From the NCBI RefSeq assembly GCF_000143535.2, contig NC_037323.1, forward strand, positions 1 to 64,000: a stretch of DNA of 64,000 nucleotides. The letters run 5' to 3'. The notes under the pieces are model-generated. The model was not told the origin of the DNA. It did not search any database and was given only the letters and a program-made list of their open reading frames with translations. The position numbers and the translations under genes are program-made. Within the stretch, counting starts at the first letter, position 1. Each line of letters starts with the position of its first letter. This stretch comes from Botrytis cinerea B05.10. Its lineage: Eukaryota; Ascomycota; Leotiomycetes; Helotiales; Sclerotiniaceae. Shown piece after piece: positions 21,003 through 32,600 of the stretch.

Positions 21003-24000
21003 GATCCTTCTTGAGTTCCCATGTGTTTTCCGAATGTGGGTAGTCTAACCATTTGATCAAATACTTGATTTTGCCCCTGACATATTTACAATCTAGTATT
21101 GTTTCAACGTCGTATATGGCGTTTGGGTTGACTGGTTCGATTTCTGTAAATGGCGCATTTGGCGCTCCTGGTGGTGCTGGTTCGAGCAAGGATATGTGGA
21201 ATACTGGGTGGATATTCATTGTGTCTGGTAATTTCAATCGATAATTAACCGTTCCTATTACCTTATCAATCTTGAATGGTCCTATTTTCCTGTGGTCGAG
21301 TTTATTGCTTGGTCTCTTGGTTTCGATGTTTCGTTGTAGCAAATAAACTTTATCCCCCTCTTTAAGCGTAGGTTCCATACTACGTTTCGTATTGTAGTAC
21401 GCTGCTGTTCTGGAAGATATGAATCTTAGATCAAGAGCCAGTTGCTCTTGGAGATCTTTCAGCTGTTCGACTTGTACTATTGCTGATTCGGCATTAACTT
21501 CTTGTGGTATCGGGATTTTATACGCTTGTGGATTAAACCCAAAATTAGCTCGTGCTGGGGTGATTTTCGTGGTTTCCGTTTCCGATGTATTGTATGCGAA
21601 CTGTGCCATGGGTAATAGCTCTACCCAATTGTCTTGTCGATAATTTACATAGCATCTAAGATATGCTTCCATTGTCTGATTGGTCCTCTCTGTTTGACCA
21701 TCTGTTTGTGGGTGGAAAGATGTCGATAGCTTTCTCTTGATACCCATAAGTGCTAATAAGGTAGTCCAGAATTTCGAGGTAAAGAGCTTGTCTCGATCCG
21801 AGATTATCTCATCTGGTACTCCGTGTATGCTTACTATGACCCTTAGGAACACATATGCTAGTTGCTCAGCATCCCATGTTTCCTTGAATGGTATCATATA
21901 TGCAAATTTCGTTAGCCTGTCTACTATATTGAGTATCGCGTCGTACTCAATTCCTGTAGTAGGATCCTTTGAGAGTGGTAGTTTGACCACAAAGTCCCAT
22001 GTGATGGACTTCCATGGCTGAGAAGGCATGTCTGGGGTCTGGAGCTGACCATACGGCGCATGTCGTGATGACTTGTTTCGTATGCAGGTGTCACAATTTC
22101 CAACAACTTCTTCAACTATCGTTCTCATTCGTGGGAAGTAACTGATTTCCCGGATTCTTGCAAATGTTCTTGCAATCCCTTGATGTCCGTGTGCCGGCAA
22201 CCCATGTTGTTCCGTCACAAATTCCTTGGTCATTTGACTCGGAATGTATACTTTTCCATGAAAGTATATGGTATCATCTTCTATAGTGAATCCTGGTTCT
22301 ATTGTCTTGCGTATGCGTGTGGCAGTAGCATCCTTGTTGTAGTGTGATTGGATCTGTTTCCTGAGGTGGTTGTCTTCCAACAGGTGTGTTGCTGCAAGCT
22401 GTGGTGCATTGTAGACCAGTGATTCGCCGTCTTTCTTGAATATAGCGTATGACTCGTACGTTTTGTTTTCTTGATATTCTGGTTTTCGGCTAAGAGCGTC
22501 GGCTCTAGCGTTTTCTGATCCTTTGACATATGAAATTCTGAAATTGTAGTTGGCCATGGTCTCCGACCATCTGACCTGTCGTCTGTTTAACTGCTTCGTT
22601 GTGGTGAAGTAAACCAAGTTCTTATGATCTGTATACACCTGTACTGTGTATTTCGATCCTTCCAAATATACTCGCCATTCTCTAAATGCATCGACTATTG
22701 CCAGTAATTCTTTGTCATATATCTCGTAATTTAACTCAGCTGGTGATAGTTTTCGGGAGTAGAATGCGATTGGCTGGTATTTTCCATTCTGGCCCGGTTG
22801 GCTCAGAACTGCTCCTATAGCGAAATCTGAGGAATCCGTTTCCACTATGATTTCTTTCTCTGGGTCAAAAGTCAACAGTATTGGTTCTTCTGCCACTGCT
22901 TGTTTGAGTGTATCGAATGACTCCTGTGCTTTGGCAGTCCATTCGAAGCTTCCTTGATCTTTTCTGGTTAACGTGGTCAAGGGTGTAGTAATCCCTGAAT
23001 AACCCTTGATAAATCTTCTATAGAAGTTGACAAATCCTAGAAAGGATTGTACTTCCTTGATTGTGGTCGGCTGCTTCCATTCGAGCACTGCCTTAACCTT
23101 GTCTTTGCTCATCTTGAGCCCTTGGCTTGATACGGTGAATCCCAAGAATTCTGTTTCTGTGACATGGAATTCGCATTTGCTTGGTTTGCACAGCAAGTCT
23201 GCTTTGGATAGACTTTCGAGGATGTTGCTAACGTCCTTAATGTGTTGAACCTTGTTGTTTGAATATACTAGGATGTCGTCCAAGTAGCATATACAGCAAG
23301 TATCCAAATATTGTGACAACACATTGTTCATAAGCCTCATGAAAGTAGCTGGTGCGTTGGTTAGCCCGAATGGCATAACTTGGTACTCGTATAGCCCGTA
23401 TCTTGTTTTGAAAGCGGTTTTCCATTCTTCGCCTTCCTTCATTCTGATCAAGTGGTAACCATTACGTAGGTCCATCTTGGTGAATATCGTAGCTCCGCCT
23501 AATCGATCTCTTAATTCCGTAGCTAATGGAAGTGGATATCGATCCTTCTTAGTGAGTGCGTTAAGCTTTCTATAGTCTACAACTAGTCTATCGGGTCCAT
23601 CCTTCTTGGGTACCCACATAGTTGGACTGGCCACTTGGGACGCGGATTCCCTGATCCATCCCTTGGCTAAATTGTCGTCGATGTATTCTCTGAGCCTTTT
23701 TAACTCATCGGCTGACATTGAATAAATTGGGGTGTGCACAGGCATCTTGCCTTCCTCCAATATTATCTCATGATCCCATGGCTTGTGTTCCGGTAAAGCC
23801 TCATGGATCCCTGGTTCTTTGAAAACATGTTCATATTTCTTGTACTGTTCTGGTATCGTAGGCCTTTCTTTTGCCTCGATTGCGATTTCGTGCCGTGTCG
23901 TTGGCTTCTGCATTTGTAGAGGAGGTGTACTGGCCTTCGCTCTTAATGGAGGACCCTGGACTGGGTGTCCTACGTCGCCGGTGTTGTTCGCGTTCAACTC

Positions 24001-25731
24001 CCCTTGGCGCGTGTTACGTCTCGCGGACGCCTCTAGCGTGTCCCTGTGACCGCTTTTGCACTGATCAAATGTCACAATTCCTTGTGCCCAATCTATTTTC
24101 GGATTATGTGCCTTCAACCATGGCATTCCTAAGATGATCTGTTGTTGGCCCAATGGCACAACGTCAAGCTGTATAACCTCTGTATGTTGGGTTATGCCCA
24201 TTCGTACTGGGATTGTCTCCTGCGAAATCTTTCCGTCAGACCCTGCTAGCTGTCCGTCAACTAACTGCAATCGGTAGGGATGTTGTTTCGTTTGAAGTGG
24301 TATTTCCAAGTACTTTGCAGCTTCTGGTGCAATAAAATTTCCTGTAGCCCCTGAATCTATCATGGCTGATTGTATGTGTCCATTTATCTGGACCTTGCAG
24401 TACACTTGTCCTGCCTGTCCCGTAGCATTCAACTGCTGGGTAACTTTGCGAACTTCTTGCGAAGTTATATTGGGAGTTAAATCCTCGCATGTTACATTAT
24501 TCTGATGGTTCTTCGTCTTCCTTTTCTTGGGGAACCATCCGGTTGCTTCTTTATCTGATCGATGGATTCCGCAGAATTCATCATAGCAAGCTGTCCAGCT
24601 CATCGTGGCGTGGTCCGCTTCTGCCTCGTCCTGGTGACTTTCTTCTGTCACAGAGGGTGTTGGGGTTCTGTAATACTCTTGTTCCCATAAGTCTATTGCA
24701 TTCATGCCCTCTTTATTTCGTGGTAATTCCTTTAGTAATTGCTGAAATTCCTCAACGGTGAAAGTCTCAGTATTTTCGGTTTTAGTTGAGTTTTCTGAGA
24801 TGGCAAAGGTGGCGTTAAGTTGGCCCTTGCCGAACTTAGGTTTGAAGTTGCCCCTTTTTCCTCCTGTCTTCTTGCTTCGGCAGTCTACTGCTCGGTGCCC
24901 TGCTTTTCCACATTCAAAGCATAAGTTGTTTTCTCGTCTTCGTCTCTTTTCTGAGTCATCGTTCCCGTTTGTGTAGTGCGTGGCGTCTAGTTCCATGGGG
25001 TCTCCGTATCTCTGTGGATTGTAACGTGGTCTACCCTCATTCTTGCGGTAACGCCCTTGCTTTTGGTTTCCTTGGGGTTTGTATGATCTTTGGCTTTGTC
25101 GATATCTATAGAGACGATCATCTGATTCGATGGAGTCCTGAATTAGATCGTTCAGATCTGTACTCTCGGCAGATCTTTCTAACTCTAGTCTGACTTCTGG
25201 TTTGAGTCCCTTACGGTAGTGACTCATGATAGCGATTTCGTCCCACTTGGTTGTTCCAGCATATCTTCGAAATTCCGTAGCATATTTCAATGCTGATCCT
25301 GTCTGCTTGAGGTTGAAGATCTTATCTTCCGCTACCTCTAACTCGTTGGAATTTCCGAAGATTCTACGAATCTCTGTCTTAAATCCTTCAAAACTATTGA
25401 AGATTGTTCGGGTGGGTTGCATGCGATCCTTATCGTCATGCTCGAAATAGTCGCGCAAATATGGTTGAATCCATTTGGTTGCTTCACCTCGGAGGTATGA
25501 TGCAGCCCATATGCTCTTGGATTCCTTGGTAGTGAACTTGTCTTCATTGAATCGGAAGTAGATCTCAAGTTGTAAGAGGAAAGTATCGAGCTCTTGTCGA
25601 CTACCTTGGTACTTGTCTGGTAAGGCGATCTTAAGTGTTTCGTTGATAGTGATCTCCTTTGGGGCATCGGTCATCTCGATGTCGTTGGTATCTCCGGTAG
25701 ACTGACCTGTGGCGGTGGCTCTGGATGCCAT
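20875..25731 (-). CDS. Gag-pol polyprotein of a chromodomain Ty3/gypsy element (1,618 aa)
   Basis: One uninterrupted ORF. In order: Gag capsid-like helices (about residues 40-200), one CCHC knuckle (CFECGKAGHRAVDC, about 269-282), aspartic protease (DSGATGNFI, about 458), and reverse transcriptase with MPFGLTNAP and the YLDD catalytic box (about 814). Then RNase H (TDSSDFAIGA, YTDHKNL), integrase with an HHCC finger (HGLPAHGH...CDTC) and the D,D-35-E core (WDFVV, SDRD, TERTNQT), and a C-terminal chromodomain (Y-DVETILD...YLIKWLDYP-HSENTWE, about 1,535-1,585). Gag and Pol are fused without a frameshift, as in several fungal chromoviruses. All catalytic residues I can check are present, so the element may be autonomous. 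Confidence 0.97.
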   Translation of the reverse strand: MASRATATGQSTGDTNDIEMTDAPKEITINETLKIALPDKYQGSRQELDTFLLQLEIYFRFNEDKFTTKESKSIWAASYLRGEATKWIQPYLRDYFEHDDKDRMQPTRTIFNSFEGFKTEIRRIFGNSNELEVAEDKIFNLKQTGSALKYATEFRRYAGTTKWDEIAIMSHYRKGLKPEVRLELERSAESTDLNDLIQDSIESDDRLYRYRQSQRSYKPQGNQKQGRYRKNEGRPRYNPQRYGDPMELDATHYTNGNDDSEKRRRRENNLCFECGKAGHRAVDCRSKKTGGKRGNFKPKFGKGQLNATFAISENSTKTENTETFTVEEFQQLLKELPRNKEGMNAIDLWEQEYYRTPTPSVTEESHQDEAEADHATMSWTACYDEFCGIHRSDKEATGWFPKKRKTKNHQNNVTCEDLTPNITSQEVRKVTQQLNATGQAGQVYCKVQINGHIQSAMIDSGATGNFIAPEAAKYLEIPLQTKQHPYRLQLVDGQLAGSDGKISQETIPVRMGITQHTEVIQLDVVPLGQQQIILGMPWLKAHNPKIDWAQGIVTFDQCKSGHRDTLEASARRNTRQGELNANNTGDVGHPVQGPPLRAKASTPPLQMQKPTTRHEIAIEAKERPTIPEQYKKYEHVFKEPGIHEALPEHKPWDHEIILEEGKMPVHTPIYSMSADELKRLREYIDDNLAKGWIRESASQVASPTMWVPKKDGPDRLVVDYRKLNALTKKDRYPLPLATELRDRLGGATIFTKMDLRNGYHLIRMKEGEEWKTAFKTRYGLYEYQVMPFGLTNAPATFMRLMNNVLSQYLDTCCICYLDDILVYSNNKVQHIKDVSNILESLSKADLLCKPSKCEFHVTETEFLGFTVSSQGLKMSKDKVKAVLEWKQPTTIKEVQSFLGFVNFYRRFIKGYSGITTPLTTLTRKDQGSFEWTAKAQESFDTLKQAVAEEPILLTFDPEKEIIVETDSSDFAIGAVLSQPGQNGKYQPIAFYSRKLSPAELNYEIYDKELLAIVDAFREWRVYLEGSKYTVQVYTDHKNLVYFTTTKQLNRRQVRWSETMANYNFRISYVKGSENARADALSRKPEYQENKTYESYAIFKKDGESLVYNAPQLAATHLLEDNHLRKQIQSHYNKDATATRIRKTIEPGFTIEDDTIYFHGKVYIPSQMTKEFVTEQHGLPAHGHQGIARTFARIREISYFPRMRTIVEEVVGNCDTCIRNKSSRHAPYGQLQTPDMPSQPWKSITWDFVVKLPLSKDPTTGIEYDAILNIVDRLTKFAYMIPFKETWDAEQLAYVFLRVIVSIHGVPDEIISDRDKLFTSKFWTTLLALMGIKRKLSTSFHPQTDGQTERTNQTMEAYLRCYVNYRQDNWVELLPMAQFAYNTSETETTKITPARANFGFNPQAYKIPIPQEVNAESAIVQVEQLKDLQEQLALDLRFISSRTAAYYNTKRSMEPTLKEGDKVYLLQRNIETKRPSNKLDHRKIGPFKIDKVIGTVNYRLKLPDTMNIHPVFHISLLEPAPPGAPNAPFTEIEPVNPNAIYDVETILDCKYVRGKIKYLIKWLDYPHSENTWELKKDLSCPEKLQAFHLKYPHLPAKPQARHQTTEVTKNRRSRRRGNH

Positions 25732-25772
25732 ATTAGCGGTTGGTTATCGAATCGGTACTTGAAGCAGAAATG

Positions 25773-25780
25773 GTGCTCAA
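25773..25780 (-). promoter_or_regulatory. Candidate self-priming site (primer binding site)
   Basis: Sense strand TTGAGCAC, two bases after the 5' LTR. No TGG-type tRNA primer site is seen here. It is complementary to GTGCTCAA in the LTR (25,933-25,926), which lies at the predicted transcript start. Confidence 0.55.
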
Positions 25781-25782
25781 AG

Positions 25783-26340
25783 TGTTACGGGAGCTGCCTC
25801 TAGGGTCACGTGGAAGTGTCTAGAGATCTCTCGAGGTGGTTTAGACTAGACTTCAAGTAGGAATTCAATAAGGTTGTAACTGGTTGCAATTCTCGTAACT
25901 ATAGTAATGAAACTAATGATTGTTCTTGAGCACGAAGCTCTACATTGTAATGAAACCCATTCCCTTATATAGACCTTCGTTCTCGTCTGGATAGCTTGGG
26001 TAGACTGTCTATCCTGTCTATCCACGGATAGCCTGGATAGCCTGCCTATCCTGTCTATCCATCACGTGACACTTGCCCCGTGACCTACATGATACTACTG
26101 CTTATCTAACCTGTGCTTACTAGATAACCTATAACCGCTATCCCTCCTGTGCCTACTGTAGGGTAGGTGCCAACAAAAGATAGGTACCTATCTTTTAATC
26201 ATTGCTTATTGATTCGGTTACTGCTATCTTTAGTTACCCTTTAATTCAACTGTCCCTACAGTGCTGTTTTCGTAGGTTCCAACACCAAGGCCTTAGGTTT
26301 ATCTTATAATCCATGTTGCGGTGCGGGTACCTCCGTAACA
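25783..26340 (-). repeat. 5' LTR of the gypsy element, with promoter
   Basis: 558 bp. On the sense strand a TATATAA box (25,971-25,965) is followed about 32-38 bp downstream by GTGCTCAA, the candidate transcript 5' end. Confidence 0.95.
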
Positions 26341-26345
26341 CATTA

Positions 26346-28000
26346 AATCGATTTAATTGAATAGAGTATTCATATTCAATTCGAATTTAAAAGAATGAAT
26401 TAAAAAGTAGGGAATTAATTATTATATAAAGATGAATAAAAGTCAGTTAATCTTTTAATTTCTTTATAAAATTTTAAATATAAAAGATTATTTTTTAATA
26501 ATAAAATAGTAGTTTGAAATTTGTAAGACTTCAACTTAGTATATTATCTTAAAAATATCAATGAAGATCGAATTTATATAGAATTTTGAAGTTATTCTAT
26601 TAAATAGCTAAATCGTATTATAATAACAGGTTCTTTAATTTTATAATCTTTTTTCTTTATTCTTTTAAATCAAATAAATTAGATTTATTGAAAATAATAG
26701 ATAGGTCTTTTTTGATTTAATAATTATGTAAAAGAGGGCATTTTATATTATAAAATAAAAAATGAAAGATCTAATAAAAGATTCCTAAAAAAAAAGAAAT
26801 AATAAAGTAATAAAGTAATTCTTTTTATATAAAAGAGAAGAGTTTCGAATTCGAAAAGTATACTAAACTTTTAAATAAAAGATAATAAATACAAATAAAA
26901 TCAATTCAGAATCAAACTATTCTAAAGAAATCAACTGTAATGAGAAATCTCTTCTTAACATATAAATCGAAAAAATAATATAAAGAATATAATATATCGA
27001 TCCTTTATATAAATTATATATAAGTTTAATCTAATATAATCTTATTCGTCTTTTTAAAAAATATCTTATTAAATAATCTAAATCACCATCTTCATTTTTA
27101 TACAAATATCTTTATACAAATCCTCAAAAAGAGATTTAATTTATAAATATCTTCAAAAGATAAATCCTAATTAATACTTGATTTTATTTAAAAGGAAAAT
27201 CGAATCCGAATTATCAAATAAAGTATTATAAGAAGTTTATACAAAATGAATAATATAAATTGAAATAATCATATATGAAAAGCCTTCGTATATATTGAGT
27301 ATAAAGTAAATAGTTATATATAATAAAATGAAATGAATCGTTATATTGCAATAATGAAATGAAAGAGGTAATAAGAATTAAATATTCAATTCTTTAAGAG
27401 ATAACTTTGAAAGATACAAAATTCGATAATATTTTTAGATCTATAAAAGTGAAGTTATAGATACTAAATACTAATAATATATAACCTTAAAGTTATATGT
27501 TTTCACCCTTACAATATGATTCGCTTAAACATGTGATTATACATTCCGATAATATTTTTTTAAACAAAATAATCTTTTCTTATAAAAATATTTTTTCAAA
27601 TATAAATATTCTTTTCTTATAAAATAGTTTTCTTTTATAAAATATTTTTTTAAATATAAATATTCTTTTTTTATAAGATAACTTTTTAAATAAAAATGTT
27701 TTTTTCTTTCAAAATGATTTTCTTTCATAAAATATTTTTTTGAATAAAAATATCATTTTTCTATAAAATAATCTTTTCTTATAAAATAATTTTTTAAATA
27801 AACTAATATCTCTTATAAGAGTATTTCTCTCTTATAAAATAATTTTTCAAATAATTTTTCAAATAAAAATATTTTTTTTGTAAAATATTTCTTTTATAAA
27901 ATATTTTTTTCTTATAAAAATAATTCTTCTTTATGAAAATAACTTTTAATAATTAATTAAAGATCTTCTAAAATAAGAAAGTATAATTATTACTTTTCAT
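26346..28000. other. AT-rich, RIP-type decayed DNA with A/T array
   Basis: No intact gene. 27,545-27,950 is an A/T minisatellite like 18,690-19,360, and 27,190-27,280 is a decayed relative of 19,372-19,450. A 63-codon ORF inside the array is a repeat by-product. Confidence 0.65.
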
Positions 28001-28339
28001 GTAAGAAATTCAAGAAAACCGGACTTATCAATATGAATAGGAATATAACAAACAATAAATAGTCATTAGCCCACCTCGATCATAAACTTCATACCCCCGA
28101 AAAACGACCACAAACAATTAAATTCTTTTCATCAAATGATTAGATATAGACGAATTTGTTTTGTATCAATAGACTTTCATAAATTCACTGATAACCGAAT
28201 CCGCCTTTCCAGCTAATTAAATATTCATTAAATCCTGCGCTTCCAATAAATGATCAATGAGTCTGATTCCACTTGACCTCCTTTAGCAACACTTAAAATT
28301 TGATAATGAAGACCTTTTTTTGGGGATGGGAGGGTAAAA

Positions 28340-28660
28340 TGAAAACCTTTTATAATTTTCATTATTCTACTCCCTTTTCTATCTCTCTCTCTCTTTCCCT
28401 TTTCAATTTATTCTATTATTTCTTATTATCTCATTCCATTCTATCTCATCTCACTTCATTTCTTATTCCATCTTCAATTTGAATTTCAAACCACATTTCT
28501 TATATGCTCATATATTTATTTATTTTCTCCTCTCCTACTCTCCTTCACCTCCATTTTTCTTTACCATCCAACCTCAAATCCTCTCTCTTCAAACCCACTC
28601 ACATCCCCATTACCATCACCATCACCATCCATCTCTCCTTTCTCTTATCTTCCTCGCATC
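28340..28660. other. Long pyrimidine-rich tract on the plus strand
   Basis: Over 300 bp is made up mainly of C and T, including a CTCTCTCTCTCT run and CCATCACCATCACCATC. Small ORFs across it are compositional. Confidence 0.6.
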
Positions 28661-28789
28661 ATAGAATGGTTTCCACAAAGTCCACGACACGACGATTATC
28701 CTGCGGGCTTCGAAACATTCCAATTACGCCTGTTTTCATACCTTGTTCATATGCAGTTCTGCACAACACTTCTGCCGTCCCTCTTTCTT

Positions 28790-29190
28790 AGTCCACGCCA
28801 TTCAATTTGGATCTCTCATTCTGCAGAGTGCACCTTGACAATCTCCTATTCACTTGGTGTCCCAATGTATTCTTCATCCCTTCCGGCGTCCAATCCGAAT
28901 ATTGTACCTCACACCTGTCCTACTGTGATCGCTCATCCAACCTATTCACTTGTGACTTTTGTTCCAAATATTTTACCTCACACCTATCCCTCCTTCAAGC
29001 GCGCCTCGTTTGCCTATCTGATTTATTTAATTGTGACTGCTAATCCGAATTTTGCACCTCACACCTGTCTCTCCTTGAAGCGCACCTTCTTCTTCTTCTT
29101 ATTTTGCTGTAGTCCCAATGTATCTTCCATCCCTTCCGATGTCAAAGTTCAATCTTCCACCTAACACTAATCCCTGATCGCAGTGTACCT
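28790..29190. repeat. Degenerate repeat (about 80-100 bp period)
   Basis: The phrase AATATTNTACCTCACACCTNTCC recurs near 28,905, 28,967 and 29,050, and CCCAATGTATNTTCATCCCTTCC near 28,860 and 29,114. A 137-codon ORF (28,751-29,164) repeats the peptide PN-x-x-PHT accordingly. I do not call it a gene. Confidence 0.5.
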
Positions 29191-29237
29191 AGATCCCTCA
29201 CTACATCCTTAGATTTCTGATTGCCAATCCGAATTTA

Positions 29238-29605
29238 GAGCCCGTTCGAATCGTTTTTTTAATTTGTTAACAAAATAATTTGTTGACTAATAATTTAACC
29301 TAAATTTTGTAGATCTATAAAATATAGAGTAACAAATGTTAACAAATGTTGTTAAATGTTGGTAAAAATTGTATTACAGATTTAACAAGGTTTAGCAAGG
29401 CTATCATACAAATTTTCAAAATTTGTAAATTTACATTTTATAGCTTTTTGTAGTTCAATATAAGTATTCGACAAATCACTTTTTTTCAATTTTGTTATCA
29501 ATATAGATTGTTGAGCAACATTTGCATTCGGTAAATGCTAATTTGGATTTATATTGCCAACAAATATAGCTCTACATCGCCTAAAAAATCGATCCGAACG
29601 GGCCC
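29238..29605. mobile_element. MITE with PIF/Harbinger-type ends (368 bp)
   Basis: Terminal inverted repeats of about 24 bp: GAGCCCGTTCGAATCGTTTT at the left and the inverse of GGGCCCGTTCGGATCGATTT at the right. It is flanked by TTA on both sides (29,235-29,237 and 29,606-29,608). A TWA duplication and GGGCCCGTT-like ends fit the PIF/Harbinger superfamily. It is too short to encode a transposase. Confidence 0.88.
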
Positions 29606-32600
29606 TTAGCATACTATTTGTTTCTCTTCAAAACGTACCTTGACTCCCATGACAAGTGTCCATGTTAAAATTCGAGCCTACGCTCCGCTTCGATTCTGTC
29701 ATTTAACTCATGCTCTTTGACTCTCCTTCCAGTGTAGCTTATGTTACACAACATAAATTTTGTGCCACAACCCATGACTGCCACCTCTTCATTCCTCCTC
29801 TACCTCTATCCAAATTATTGTTTCAATCTTTAACTCGTTTATAATGTTTATCGCTTGTATTTTGCCTAAACGGTGATGCCTTCACGCTATCGTCTGTCCA
29901 CACTGCGGTTTCCTCTGTATTATATTTGAAGCACCACACGCATCAGCTTGTGCCAAATTCAATCGTATAGTGTGTGAAGGAATCTATCATAACACATCCT
30001 TCTAGTGACCCATCCATATGTCCGCGTCCGAAGTTGACCTGCAGAATATTAGTATAAAACCTATGGAACTTGCACAAGTCCATTTTACCATTTACATATT
30101 GAACTTGGATAGTCCTTGTGCGTCGGTCTCGCAGGCACTCATAGTTTGTGTTGACTGTCAAGTGGCACATCCTGTATCCATTGAACCGAAGAATCACACT
30201 TAATCTGAATGGTTTCCGAGATTCTTGAAACGAATTCCTGCGATGTAAAAAGCTCCCGACCGCATCTGAATCAGAGCGGTCAAGGTTCGCACATTTTGAG
30301 CCGGCAGATAGTTTCAATATAAACGAGTCCTTCAATCGTTAAAATTCTCGTAACCTGTCCTACGTATTGGTGTAGATAATTTCGACTCGTAAGCTTTCTG
30401 CGGGCATGAGTATTGAGCGGGAGCAATTTGCGCCATCCTGATTTTGAATGATTGTTGAATGTTATGTGAGGCCTTGTCCATAAAGATAATTCGTTCCGCA
30501 TTGTAAGAGTCCGTGTATTAATCCACGTGAGTCCATCTGCCACGCTTATACAGCCGATAGATCAGTCTGACCTAATGACAATTACTGGGTTTATCTCACT
30601 GAAGAAGGCGACGACTGATATATATAAGCCATGCCAGGCCAGTCTGGAGATTTGACGGATCAGACAGAAACTTTGACAAAGGAGATGCTTGATGAGATTT
30701 TGTTTTATATTTACTTGGTTCATCCCCGAATAATCGATACTTCATCATGATCAGCATCGAAGCTGTACATTTTGAGAAGAGCCCCACACAACCAAGAGGG
30801 TATATACTATAACGGTGACCTATAGAAAAAGTAGGCGCATCATACAGCCACAAAGGCTAACTTAAAATAGAAGAGGCGCGCTGTCTGTATATTAAGTAAC
30901 AAGGATCTTTATCCCACCACACGAGCATGATTTTATCTGTTCTTTATATTCAATAAGTATCTATTGGCCAAAATAAGTACCCAATCCTGTATCTTGTGTA
31001 GGGTGTCGCTTTGAATATTATGATTTAACCCCACTCATTGCGAGTACAGATATACTCACACTTCCGCACTTCCAAGTACATGAAGTAATTCCAATTCATT
31101 ACGATATACAAGCTAGCTTGAATTTGGCTTCAAGACTCAGCAACACATCACCATACTCATCATTGTGGATACTTCTCATCAGAAAGCTATCAGATACTCT
31201 ACTCTGGCTTGATTATCTATACATTAGTTTGAGACGGATGGGCCGCACATGCGCTACCATAATGATATAGCGTGAGGAAGCAGTTCTGGAATTCTGAGAC
31301 TGGGTTTTAGGAAATGAAGAGCGATACCATGGGGATAATATTACAGCAGAGTTAAAAGCACGAGGTAAATGAGTTTCAAAGCCTATAAGCAGGCCTGGAC
31401 ACAGTTAATACATGATTCTTGGCTGACCTATGACTATAGGAAAATTGGGGCCATGACGTTGTTTCTCCCTTCTCTTTTGCATCAAACGAATTGCATTTTG
31501 AACTTGGATAAATGTGGGATTGTATTGGGGAAACGGAATTTATGCTATTGAGGTGGAATGACAATGCAACCTTCTCGATGCATTGAGTATAGAAACGGGC
31601 AAAATTAGCAACACTTGGACTACCAGCCAAAATTCTAGCAACACGATGACGGTATGATTCCGATAATCAATAGAAGAATTACGAGGAACACGAAGGGTTT
31701 GTTCAAGGGGAGCGAACGAAGACCGACGCAAACTCTCTGGCAGCCGGCTTAAAGGAGGGGGTTGAATGAATTTCGAAAATACTTCGATGATGAACAACTC
31801 TACGATACATCTAGATATTGACTATTACTTTCGGCTACAAATAATGGTTGCAAACAAAAAAGGGGTTTCGTCTTTACAATTGCCGTATTCTCTCTGGAGG
31901 CAGTGTTCCGGGCGTTTGCAGACAGTCAACCCTACGACGGAACCGAGCTCAAGATGATTCTATACAATACAATATTATCTTACGAGCCAATGATATTTTC
32001 GCCAGGAATAGGCTATAAGCAAATGACTCAATATTCCCAGACTGATATGAGGTGCGCCTTTGAGAGGTAACTGCTTCATTGATATAACATTACCATCAAG
32101 AGTCACGTCACGACAAAGAAAGGTCAAAAACATATACAATCCCACTCATCAAGCTCAATATCTGATTACCTTGCCATCCATCATCGCAGTCATTCAGAGT
32201 CAACCAGAGAAGATAAATCAGGAGCGTATTGCTGTGGGAAGCTCCAACTTACATCATCTTCTCAGGAGCGGAAAATTGGTACCCCCTAGTACAGGCTTAC
32301 ATTGCATAGTTAATTGATATTTCGGTTAGAATCGCTTCAAATGAAAATACATACTTCAAAGTTTCCGACAACAAGATTGAAAATGTCACACTTTGAATGT
32401 GCAAGGAGACATATCGATGGCCAGGGGGCTGTGGAACATCCAGGAGAAGGGCGGATGTCTTGCCCATATCTGCAGATAACGCTTACGGAAGAGAGCGAAG
32501 CATAATACAGGTCGTGTAACATGGTAGATTTGGGTGGTGGTTTTTTGCCAAGAAGAACCGCGGGTGAGACAAGCACAGAAGACGAGAATTTGGTTCGGCT

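Larger units (their letters stand above)
19769..26340 (-). mobile_element. Complete Ty3/gypsy chromovirus-type LTR retrotransposon, 6,572 bp
   Basis: Two 558 bp LTRs (19,769-20,326 and 25,783-26,340) flank one gag-pol ORF on the minus strand. The LTRs begin TGTTACGG and end CCGTAACA and look identical by eye. Both flanks carry the 5 bp duplication CATTA (19,764-19,768 and 26,341-26,345), so the insertion is intact and in place. Identical LTRs and the absence of C-to-T decay, while both flanks are heavily decayed, point to recent insertion. It resembles Boty/MAGGY-type chromoviruses in architecture. It also carries an antisense gene (20,427-21,002). Confidence 0.97.

Noticed and set aside
21053..25667. 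Many plus- and minus-strand ORFs of 60-110 codons within gag-pol
   Set aside because: They are other-frame shadows of the 1,618-codon ORF; only the 20,427-21,002 ORF has its own promoter-like sequence and a domain.
27537..27728. 63-codon Lys/Tyr-rich ORF
   Set aside because: It is produced by the A/T minisatellite.
28300..29164. Series of Ser/Phe/His-rich ORFs
   Set aside because: They follow from the pyrimidine-rich composition and degenerate repeats; no signal, domain or splice structure is convincing.
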